Below the pieces are notes generated by a model. The model was not told the DNA's origin, did no database searches, and saw nothing but the letters and a program-made list of their open reading frames with translations. From Bdellovibrionales bacterium (GTDB lineage Bacteria > Bdellovibrionota > Bdellovibrionia > Bdellovibrionales > UBA840), in contig JAGRAL010000252.1 of the NCBI GenBank assembly GCA_020434605.1, positions 1 through 12,392 on the forward strand: DNA of 12,392 bases. The letters are read 5' to 3'. This document shows positions 6,505-12,392 of the stretch, in pieces. The position numbers and the translations under genes are program-made. How positions within the stretch are numbered: the stretch's first letter is position 1; each line of letters begins with the position of its first letter.

Positions 6505-8607
6505 ATGAATCCTACAGAAGTGCGCGCAAAAGTTGGTGAGCGCGAAGTTACCATACAAACAGGAAAATTAGCTAAGCAAGCAGATGGATCTGTTGTTGTT
6601 TCGTGTGGTGATAATAAGGTTTTAGTAACAATTTGTTCTAAAAAAGAAGGTACTGGTTTTGACTTTTTACCTCTTACCGTTGAGTTTCAAGAAAGATATT
6701 ATGCTGCCGGCAGATTTCCCGGTGGTTTTTTAAAGCGTGAAGGAAGACCTTCTAACGATTCCATCCTTGGAGCAAGGCTTGTCGATAGACCTATGCGCCC
6801 AACATTTCCAGAGGGTTATGACCGCGATACACAAATTGTTGTTACAACATTAAGTTCAGACAACACATTTCCATTAGATATATTAGCAACCCTTGGTGCT
6901 TCTGCTGCTGCACATATCAGTGATATACCATTTAATGGTCCTATCGCATCTGTAGAAGTGGCTAGAATCAATGGCCAGTTTGTTGCGTGTGCGACTCCTA
7001 CTCAACTTCTTGAGTCAGATATGCAAATCACTGTATCAGGTACAAAAGATGGTATTCTGATGGTTGAAGGTGAGTCGAAGTTTATTTCTGAAGCTGATGT
7101 ACTAAGCGCTCTTAAGTTTGGTCACCAATCTCTTCAACCTCTTTTACAAGCGCAGAATGATTTACGCTCTAAAGTTGGAAAAACAAAGCGTGAGTTTACT
7201 AAAGCAGAAATTGATTCCAGCTTTAAAAATTCAGTGATTGAATTCGTTCGCCCTAAGATTGAAGCAGCAATGCGCAATCAAGAAAAAATGGCAAGATACG
7301 AAGGCTTTAATCAGGCGGCAAAAGAAGCAAAAGAAACTTTGCTTGCTGGTCTTGTGGATGATGAGTTAAAGCAAAAAGAAAAAGATTTAAAATATTTAAT
7401 TGAAGACATTAAATACCGTGTAGCTAGAGATATGATTTTAAATGATAAAGTTCGTATCGATGGTCGTAATACAGTGACAGTTCGTCCTATTTGGACAGAA
7501 GTTGGTGTTTTACCTCGTGCCCATGGTTATGGCCTATTTACTCGTGGTGAAACACAAGTTCTTGGTGCAGTAACTTTAGGTACAACTGACGATGAACAAA
7601 CCATTGATAATATCTCTGGAGTTTCTAAGAAACGCTTTTTACTACACTATAACTTCCCTCCATACAGTGTTGGCGAAACAGGTAGAATGGGTGGACGGCC
7701 TCGTCGAGAAATCGGTCACGGTAACTTGGCTGAGAGAGCAATTAAAGCAATTATTCCTGATGCAAAAGCATTCCCATACGCTGTTCGTGTTGTTAGTGAA
7801 GTGCTTGAATCTAATGGTTCTAGCTCGATGGGTACAGTATGTTCAGGTACATTAGCACTACTAGATGCTGGTGTTCCTATAAAAGAAAACGTAGCCGGTG
7901 TTGCTATGGGATTAATTAAAGAAGGTGATAAGATTGCCGTTCTTACTGATATCCTTGGTGACGAAGATCACTTAGGGGATATGGACTTTAAAGTTGCTGG
8001 TGGTAAGAGCGGTATCACTGCTTTACAAATGGATTTAAAAATTGACTCTGTTTCTTTTGAAGTTATGGAACAAGCTTTAAAACAAGCTCATGAAGGTAGA
8101 CTTCATATCCTTACTGAAATGGAAAAAACAATTACAACTGCTCGTGGTCAAATTTCTGAGTACGCGCCAAGGATTGAAGTTCTAAAAATCCACCCAGATA
8201 AAATTCGTGAAGTGATTGGACCGGGCGGAAAAGTAATTAAAGGTATTGTAGAAGCTACTGGTGTTAAAATTAATATCCAAGATGATGGTACTGTCGAGAT
8301 TGCATCTACAGATGCAAAAGCAAGACAGGCAGCTATTAAAATGGTAAACGACATCACTGCCGAAGCAGAGCTTGGAAAAGTCTATTCTGGTAAAGTTGCG
8401 AAAATCACTGATTTTGGTGCATTCGTAGATATCTTGCCAAATACAAGCGGTTTACTACATATATCAGAGCTTGCTCACGAACGTGTTCGTGCTGTTACTG
8501 ACATCCTTAAAGAGGGTGATGTAATTGATGTGAAAGTACTTGATATAGATCGTAGTGGTCGTATTAAGCTTTCTAGAAAAGCTCTTTTAGATCCACCGCA
8601 ACAGTAA
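6505..8607 (+). CDS. pnp: polyribonucleotide nucleotidyltransferase (PNPase)
   Basis: PNPase degrades RNA 3'-to-5' by phosphorolysis, releasing nucleoside diphosphates, and can also add tails. The 700-residue protein shows the complete order: first RNase PH domain (about 1-150, with FQERYYAAGRFPGGFLKREGRP at 61-82), alpha-helical domain (about 240-310), second RNase PH domain (about 315-540), KH (about 555-600, with VIGPGGKVIK) and S1 (about 623-691). Asp486 and Asp492 of GDEDHLGDMDFKVAG match the catalytic aspartates of the E. coli enzyme in both motif and number. The protein ends soon after S1, so it lacks the C-terminal extension seen in E. coli. ATG 6505 has AAGGAG at 6494-6499, spacing 5. 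It follows a terminator and begins a second run of tightly packed genes. The E. coli pnp leader is an RNase III/PNPase autoregulation site; no comparable long stem is visible here. Confidence 0.97.
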   Translation: MNPTEVRAKVGEREVTIQTGKLAKQADGSVVVSCGDNKVLVTICSKKEGTGFDFLPLTVEFQERYYAAGRFPGGFLKREGRPSNDSILGARLVDRPMRPTFPEGYDRDTQIVVTTLSSDNTFPLDILATLGASAAAHISDIPFNGPIASVEVARINGQFVACATPTQLLESDMQITVSGTKDGILMVEGESKFISEADVLSALKFGHQSLQPLLQAQNDLRSKVGKTKREFTKAEIDSSFKNSVIEFVRPKIEAAMRNQEKMARYEGFNQAAKEAKETLLAGLVDDELKQKEKDLKYLIEDIKYRVARDMILNDKVRIDGRNTVTVRPIWTEVGVLPRAHGYGLFTRGETQVLGAVTLGTTDDEQTIDNISGVSKKRFLLHYNFPPYSVGETGRMGGRPRREIGHGNLAERAIKAIIPDAKAFPYAVRVVSEVLESNGSSSMGTVCSGTLALLDAGVPIKENVAGVAMGLIKEGDKIAVLTDILGDEDHLGDMDFKVAGGKSGITALQMDLKIDSVSFEVMEQALKQAHEGRLHILTEMEKTITTARGQISEYAPRIEVLKIHPDKIREVIGPGGKVIKGIVEATGVKINIQDDGTVEIASTDAKARQAAIKMVNDITAEAELGKVYSGKVAKITDFGAFVDILPNTSGLLHISELAHERVRAVTDILKEGDVIDVKVLDIDRSGRIKLSRKALLDPPQQ

Positions 8608-8610
8608 AGT

Positions 8611-9894
8611 ATGCAAAAGTACCAGCAAAGTCGTTTAGATAACGGCATGCAAGTGATTACCGAAATGGATAAGAACTCGCATGCTGTATGCTTAGGGATT
8701 GGTATACGAGTTGGTGTGACAGATGAAAGTCTTGATATTAACGGGATATCCCACTTTATTGAGCACATGGTATTTAAAGGTACCAAGTCATACAATGCTT
8801 TTGATATAAGTCATAAAATTGAAAACTTAGGGGGAGACATCAATGCCTATACGGCAAGAGAGCTGACTTGCTTTCATGTAACCCTTTTAAAACAAGACTA
8901 TAAGACAGGACTTAAAGTATTAGCTGAGCTGGTGCAATCGGCGAAATTTCAACCTTCAGAAATTGACAGAGAAAAAGCGGTCGTCATGCAAGAGATAGCG
9001 ATGACCAATGATAATCCAGAAGATTATATTTTTGATGTATTTTATGAGAAACTCTATGGAAAACAATCTGTAGGCCTGCCGATTTTAGGTACTGAGAAAT
9101 CACTTTTACAATTTACACAAAAAGACCTGTTCTCGTATTACAAGACTTTTTACCGACCCGAAAATTTATTTGTGGTAGCGACGGGTGGAATTAAACATAA
9201 AGATTTGGTGCGCGAAGTAAAAAAGTTATTTCCTAAAAAACCAGATCTACAACTTCTACCAAAACGTCCAGACGTGGTTTCGGTGCACCCATTTGTTAAA
9301 AAGCAAAGAAGATCTACGGAGCAAGTGCATATTTTGTTGGGGTGTCCCATCTCGAATTTAAAAGATGGAATTTTTTATGAGGCATCCATCATTAATACTT
9401 ATCTTGCTGGTGGTATGACTTCAAAATTATATCAAGAATTACGTGAAAAAAGAGGCCTATGTTACAGTGTATTCAGTATGTTTATGCCTTTAGAATCTTC
9501 GGGCTTACTACTTATTTACACTGCAACGGATTCAAAAAATGCGCTAAACGCTATAGAAATGATTATCAAAGAATTAAAGCACTTGTTGAGGTCTGGTTTG
9601 AGTCCAAAAGAAGTAACTGCATTTAGAAAGCAGTTGATGGGTAATTTCGTTTTAAACTCGGATGATATTGAAAACAGGATGAACACACTCTTGATGGATG
9701 CAATGCTGGACAGAAAATATAGAACCATCGATCATATGATTAAATCTATTGGCAACATTAAAAAGAAGTCGATAGATGCATATTTAAAAAAGTATCTCGA
9801 CCTAAGTAAGCTTTCACTGTTTGCTGTGGGAAAAGTTAAAAACCAGGATTGGTCAAAAATAGAAAAGCGAGTCATGTCAGTATGGAACGATTAG
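8611..9894 (+). CDS. M16-family zinc metallopeptidase (processing-peptidase-like)
   Basis: The 427-residue protein is a single M16B-type peptidase subunit, related to mitochondrial processing peptidase beta and to the Bacillus protein encoded near pnp (YmxG/MlpA). The inverted zinc motif HFIEH (48-52) is intact, and Glu128 in EKAVVMQEIA is placed as the third zinc ligand 76 residues after His52. The C-terminal half carries the companion signature GGMTSKLYQELREKRGLCYSV, with Arg281 and Tyr285 that help bind substrate. It is therefore expected to be active, probably as a homodimer. No signal peptide is visible, which suggests a cytoplasmic location. The start at 8611 is 3 bases after the pnp stop with no clear Shine-Dalgarno, implying coupling to pnp. 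The 3' end overlaps the next gene by 13 bases. Its substrates are unknown. Confidence 0.9.
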   Translation: MQKYQQSRLDNGMQVITEMDKNSHAVCLGIGIRVGVTDESLDINGISHFIEHMVFKGTKSYNAFDISHKIENLGGDINAYTARELTCFHVTLLKQDYKTGLKVLAELVQSAKFQPSEIDREKAVVMQEIAMTNDNPEDYIFDVFYEKLYGKQSVGLPILGTEKSLLQFTQKDLFSYYKTFYRPENLFVVATGGIKHKDLVREVKKLFPKKPDLQLLPKRPDVVSVHPFVKKQRRSTEQVHILLGCPISNLKDGIFYEASIINTYLAGGMTSKLYQELREKRGLCYSVFSMFMPLESSGLLLIYTATDSKNALNAIEMIIKELKHLLRSGLSPKEVTAFRKQLMGNFVLNSDDIENRMNTLLMDAMLDRKYRTIDHMIKSIGNIKKKSIDAYLKKYLDLSKLSLFAVGKVKNQDWSKIEKRVMSVWND

Positions 9895-10493
9895 TATTAT
9901 TTTTTAGACAAGGGCAAACAGACTGGAACCTAAAGAAAATGTTTCAGGGGCAATCCAACGTTCCTTTAAACGAGACAGGTCGTAAGCAAGCTGGACGTTT
10001 AGCGGACTATTTGAAAACTCATAAATTAGAAGCCATTTTTACATCTGATTTGGACAGAGCTCATGAAACGGCAAAGATAGTAAATCAACACCACAATGTA
10101 TCGATCATTAAAGATGAAAGACTAAGAGAAGCAAACTTAGGGGAGCTAGAAGGTCTTATTTTGCATGAAGCAGAGGCTAGGTTTGGTAAAGAAAGTATCG
10201 ATAAGTGGAAATCTAATGCAGATGACGCTCTGGATTTTTCTTTCCCTAACGGAGAAACAAAGATTCAGGTCTTAACTAGGGTTAAAGCATTTCTTGATAT
10301 TTTGTTTTTAAAGAACCAAAATTACAAAAGCATTGCCATTTCCACCCACGGTGCGGTCATACATAAATTGGTTTTTCATTTGATGGGTGATTCTTATTAT
10401 GAATATCCTGTTACAAATTGTTCTCTGTTTATATTTAAAGAAAGAAATGGTATATATCAGTTCATAGAGTATAAAGATTTTTCTTCGATTTGA
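9882..10493 (+). CDS. histidine-phosphatase-superfamily protein with RQG in place of RHG
   Basis: This 203-residue protein has the phosphoglycerate-mutase/histidine-phosphatase fold, of the CobC/GpmB type. The family landmarks are FFRQGQTDWN (7-16), PLNETGRKQAGRLADYL (28-44), TSDLDRAHETA (54-64, with Arg59), ERLREANLGELEG (79-91, with Glu83) and ISTHGAVIH (153-161, with His156). In active members the first motif is RHG, and its His is the residue that becomes phosphorylated. Here the codons aga-caa-ggg give Arg9-Gln10-Gly11, so the nucleophile is missing while the other active-site residues remain. A pseudophosphatase, a binding role or a sequence error are all possible. I start at ATG 9882, since an upstream in-frame TTG would only add non-family sequence; the start overlaps the peptidase gene by 13 bases. 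RidA follows 8 bases after the stop. Confidence 0.87.
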   Translation: MERLVLFFRQGQTDWNLKKMFQGQSNVPLNETGRKQAGRLADYLKTHKLEAIFTSDLDRAHETAKIVNQHHNVSIIKDERLREANLGELEGLILHEAEARFGKESIDKWKSNADDALDFSFPNGETKIQVLTRVKAFLDILFLKNQNYKSIAISTHGAVIHKLVFHLMGDSYYEYPVTNCSLFIFKERNGIYQFIEYKDFSSI

Positions 10494-10501
10494 GGTGTAT
10501 A

Positions 10502-10879
10502 ATGAAAAAAGAAGTATTTACAGATTTAGCTCCTAAGGCCGTTGGTCCATATTCACAAGCGATTTGGGCGGGTAATACCTTGTATTGTTCAGGGCAAATT
10601 CCGATTGACCCTAAGACAAATGAAGTAGTTGCAGGTGATGTCGAAGTTCAGACGAAACAGGTAATGGAAAATATTAAAGCGCTACTTTCATCACAAGATT
10701 TAAGTCTGGACAGCATTGTCAAAACAACGATTTACTTAAGTGATATGGGGCACTTTCAAAAGATGAACGCTATCTATGAATCCTATTTATCAAAACCATA
10801 TCCGGCTAGATCAACAGTAGCAGTAAAAACTCTACCAAAAAATGTTGATGTAGAAATTGAGGTTCTTGTCGTAAAATGA
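10502..10879 (+). CDS. ridA: RidA family reactive intermediate/imine deaminase
   Basis: RidA hydrolyses reactive enamines and imines such as 2-aminoacrylate, formed by PLP-dependent serine/threonine dehydratases, and so protects PLP enzymes. The product is 125 residues, the normal size, and would form a trimer. Family features are the N-terminal AVGPYSQAI (13-21, Tyr17), the LYCSGQIPIDP strand-turn (27-37), YPARSTVAVKTLP (100-112) with the substrate carboxylate-binding Arg103, and VEIEVLVV (117-124) with Glu120. These are the residues that define the deaminating subgroup, so activity is likely. I chose ATG 10502 because GAGGT (10492-10496), which overlaps the stop codon of the preceding gene, is spaced 5 bases from it. 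An earlier in-frame ATG at 10490 lies inside the preceding gene. The stop overlaps the next start (ATGA). Confidence 0.94.
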   Translation: MKKEVFTDLAPKAVGPYSQAIWAGNTLYCSGQIPIDPKTNEVVAGDVEVQTKQVMENIKALLSSQDLSLDSIVKTTIYLSDMGHFQKMNAIYESYLSKPYPARSTVAVKTLPKNVDVEIEVLVVK

Positions 10880-11457
10880 ATATCTTTCTAGAAAGACCAA
10901 GCAGAAGGTCCTATGGCTACTGGATAGGAGCCTTTTTAGTCGGAATCATTATCTACTTTGTTTTTGATGAGTATCATCTAATTCAAAGAGCAGCTATCGT
11001 TTCATGGACTGAAAACACAGAAGCAGACTGCGGTGTAGTCTTAACTGGTGGACAAGGTCGTATTCAAGAGGGAATGAGTCTTTTGCAACAAAGACGCATC
11101 AAAAAGTTAATCATATCTGGGGTAAACCCACTGTCTACATTACGAGAAATTTTTCCTGCGTTGCCGTTTTACGGTGAAATTGATGAAAAAGATATTGTCT
11201 TAGAGAAACGATCAAAAACCACTTATGGAAATGCGCAGCAAAGTGCACCAATCATTGAGGCATTAGATTGCAAGTCTATAGTATTGATAACCTCAAAAAA
11301 TCATATGCGACGAGCTAAACAAGTATTTGTTTCTGCGCTTCCAAGTGAAATTAAAACGATGCAAAGAAGTGTCTTTTCATATCCGGTAGATGAAAGTCTA
11401 GAGGATTTTTATCTAGAGGTAATCAAATCTCTTTTTTACCGAATTTGGGCATACTAA
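10876..11457 (+). CDS. DUF218 (SanA/ElyC/YdcF-like) membrane-anchored protein
   Basis: The 193-residue protein has a short basic N-terminus (ERPSRRSYG), one hydrophobic segment at about 14-30 (YWIGAFLVGIIIYFVF) and a DUF218 domain from about 48 to 185. DUF218 landmarks are ADCGVVLTGGQGRIQEGMSLL (50-70), KKLIISGV (76-83), the LEKRSKTTYGNAQ segment (109-121, the family E-x-x-S-x-x-T-x-x-NA pattern) and SIVLITSKNHMRRA (134-147). Known relatives in E. coli (SanA, ElyC) affect envelope and peptidoglycan integrity, but their chemistry is not settled, so no reaction is assigned. The topology suggests an inner-membrane anchor with the domain in the periplasm (inference). Translation should be coupled to ridA through the ATGA overlap. 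A 51-base gap separates it from the permease gene. Confidence 0.85.
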   Translation: MNIFLERPSRRSYGYWIGAFLVGIIIYFVFDEYHLIQRAAIVSWTENTEADCGVVLTGGQGRIQEGMSLLQQRRIKKLIISGVNPLSTLREIFPALPFYGEIDEKDIVLEKRSKTTYGNAQQSAPIIEALDCKSIVLITSKNHMRRAKQVFVSALPSEIKTMQRSVFSYPVDESLEDFYLEVIKSLFYRIWAY

Positions 11458-11508
11458 ATTTAAAAGAACACGACCCAAGTTTTCTCACTAAAATCCGATA
11501 TTTATATT
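11458..11508 (+). promoter_or_regulatory. gap before the MlaE-like gene with a weak promoter-like sequence
   Basis: This 51-base AT-rich gap holds no terminator-like hairpin. TTTTCT (11480-11485) and TATATT (11503-11508) are 17 bases apart, but the -35 matches consensus at only three positions. Transcription from it would begin near 11515, at the second ATG of the permease gene. Read-through from the upstream operon is equally possible. Confidence 0.2.
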
Positions 11509-12315
11509 ATGAATATGGGTTTAATTTTGGAACTAACAGGACGTAAATTTTTACGCTTTCTGTATGGGTATTACGAAATGAGTATTTTTTTAAAAGATAC
11601 GGTTCGTATTTATTGGCGTGACAAAGACCTGGGTTCAAAATCCATTTTTAAAGTTATAGCGGAACAAGTTTATTTTACGGGCTTTCAAGCTCTCCCTATT
11701 GTTTTTGTGCTTGCTGTATTTTGCAGTTTGGCTGTAACGATGCAAGCGAAGTTGCAAATGAATTTTTGGGGAGATTCAAACCTAACAGGTGTTTTGTTTG
11801 ACACAATTATTTTAAGAGAAGTATCAACTTTGTTACCAGCAATACTTTTGATAGCAAGATCTGGTACTGCAGTGGCGAGTGAACTGGCGTCAATGAAACT
11901 CAATAAAGAAGTAGATGCTTTATGGTCTATGGGCATTCATCCGTATAGCTACATTGTGTTTCCAAGGCTTGTTGGTGGTGTCGCAAGCTTACTTGCTCTA
12001 TCTATTTACTTTAATCTCTTTGCCATTATTTTTGGCTCGATCTTTGCCATACTTTTTATGGGAATGGATTTTAGTTATTTCATAAATCAAATTTTTTACC
12101 AAATAAGAAGTGGAGATATCAGTGTGTTTTTTATAAAAAACATACTAAGCGGTTGTATTATATTCTTGGTTTCATCGCAGCAAGGTTTGAGCTTGAAATT
12201 AAGTTCTCATGAAATCCCGCAGGTCACCATGATGGCGGTAATGAAATGTATTTCAATGGTTCTGTTTACTCATATACTTTGTTCTGTTGTATTTTATTGG
12301 GTGGTGTATGGCTGA
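11509..12315 (+). CDS. MlaE-family ABC transporter permease (divergent)
   Basis: MlaE/YrbE proteins are the membrane subunits of MCE-type ABC transporters, which move phospholipids between inner and outer membranes. The 268-residue protein has hydrophobic segments near 54-78, 95-117, 148-183, 205-222 and 243-266. It also has the core family block LREVSTLLPAILLIARSGTAVASELASM (102-129), followed by EVDALWSMGIHPYSYIVFPRL (134-154), matching the usual RE-GP-GR-GS-AELG and EQIDAL-MGI-P-PR pattern. Two points are divergent: the block has RSGTAVASELASM where RVGSAIAAELGTM is typical, and the usual Gly-rich GGAEGVG near the C-terminus is replaced by KLSSHEIPQV (230-239). No Shine-Dalgarno precedes ATG 11509 or the in-frame ATG 11515, so the start is uncertain by two codons. 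The next gene overlaps it by 8 bases, as expected for a permease-ATPase pair. Confidence 0.87.
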   Translation: MNMGLILELTGRKFLRFLYGYYEMSIFLKDTVRIYWRDKDLGSKSIFKVIAEQVYFTGFQALPIVFVLAVFCSLAVTMQAKLQMNFWGDSNLTGVLFDTIILREVSTLLPAILLIARSGTAVASELASMKLNKEVDALWSMGIHPYSYIVFPRLVGGVASLLALSIYFNLFAIIFGSIFAILFMGMDFSYFINQIFYQIRSGDISVFFIKNILSGCIIFLVSSQQGLSLKLSSHEIPQVTMMAVMKCISMVLFTHILCSVVFYWVVYG

Positions 12316-12392
12316 TACAAAGATGATTGAGCTAGATACTATTTTAATTCCAACCTCTGGGTGGGTTCTTTGGTCAGGAGAAACTTGGCAAA
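12308..12392 (+). CDS. 5' end of the gene after the MlaE-like permease; probable ABC ATPase by context
   Basis: An open frame begins at ATG 12308, overlapping the permease stop by 8 bases, and stays open to the window edge. The visible 28 residues begin MADTKMIELDTILIP and end in SGETWQ. A GGTGG-type purine stretch just upstream can serve as ribosome-binding site; a second in-frame ATG lies at 12323. In MCE transporter operons the permease gene is usually followed or preceded by the MlaF-type ATPase, and the MIEL start resembles the first strand of ABC ATPases. No Walker motif is reached, so the identity rests on position only. Confidence 0.55.
   Translation, partial: MADTKMIELDTILIPTSGWVLWSGETWQ

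Noticed and set aside
7592..7855. 87-residue forward open frame within pnp
   Set aside because: Overlaps the second RNase PH domain of PNPase, which is clearly the coding frame.
11542..11555. CGTAAA-TTTACG inverted repeat near the start of the MlaE-like gene, sharing its arms with the rpsO leader stem
   Set aside because: Only a 2-base loop and six AT-rich pairs inside coding sequence; the shared arms are most likely coincidence.

Overview
The window carries the classical translation/RNA-metabolism cluster rimP-nusA-infB-rbfA-truB-rpsO-pnp, in the same order as in Escherichia coli. It is followed by a chain of smaller genes: M16 peptidase, histidine-phosphatase-like protein, RidA, DUF218 protein, MlaE-type permease, and the first codons of one more gene. 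All genes read left to right on the + strand. The DNA is AT-rich (roughly 35-40 % G+C by eye). An MlaE-type lipid-transport permease and a DUF218 (SanA/ElyC/YdcF-like) protein point to a Gram-negative bacterium with an outer membrane. My best guess is a low-GC relative of the Bdellovibrionota or another former 'deltaproteobacterial' lineage, but that rests on overall impression only.

Region 1 (1-177) is an upstream leader. It has a possible sigma-70-type promoter near 27-55 with a small palindrome over its -10 element. Two back-to-back hairpin-plus-U-tract structures (117-143 and 143-167) follow, the second ending just before the rimP ribosome-binding site. They either terminate an upstream transcript or act as an attenuator for the operon.

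Region 2 (178-6086) is one tight operon: RimP (30S maturation), NusA (elongation/termination factor), IF2, RbfA (30S maturation) and TruB (tRNA psi55 synthase). Gaps are 15 bases or less, or the genes overlap. nusA starts at 686 and infB and rbfA use GTG starts.

Region 3 (6083-6484) has a promoter-like sequence overlapping the truB stop codon, a short leader with alternative stems, rpsO (S15) and a clean intrinsic terminator. pnp (PNPase) starts only about 20 bases after that terminator, with no room for a promoter between them.

Region 4 (6505-12392) runs from pnp through coupled or overlapping genes: an M16 zinc peptidase (a frequent neighbour of pnp), a histidine-phosphatase-fold protein whose RHG motif reads RQG, RidA (2-aminoacrylate deaminase), a membrane-anchored DUF218 protein, a divergent MlaE-like permease, and the truncated start of a gene that by position should be its ABC ATPase. 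The left part therefore serves ribosome assembly, translation initiation and RNA turnover, while the right end shifts to envelope functions. I see no mobile element, CRISPR array, rRNA or tRNA. The window is mostly conserved core genome; the most unusual items are the RQG protein and the hairpin pair ahead of rimP.
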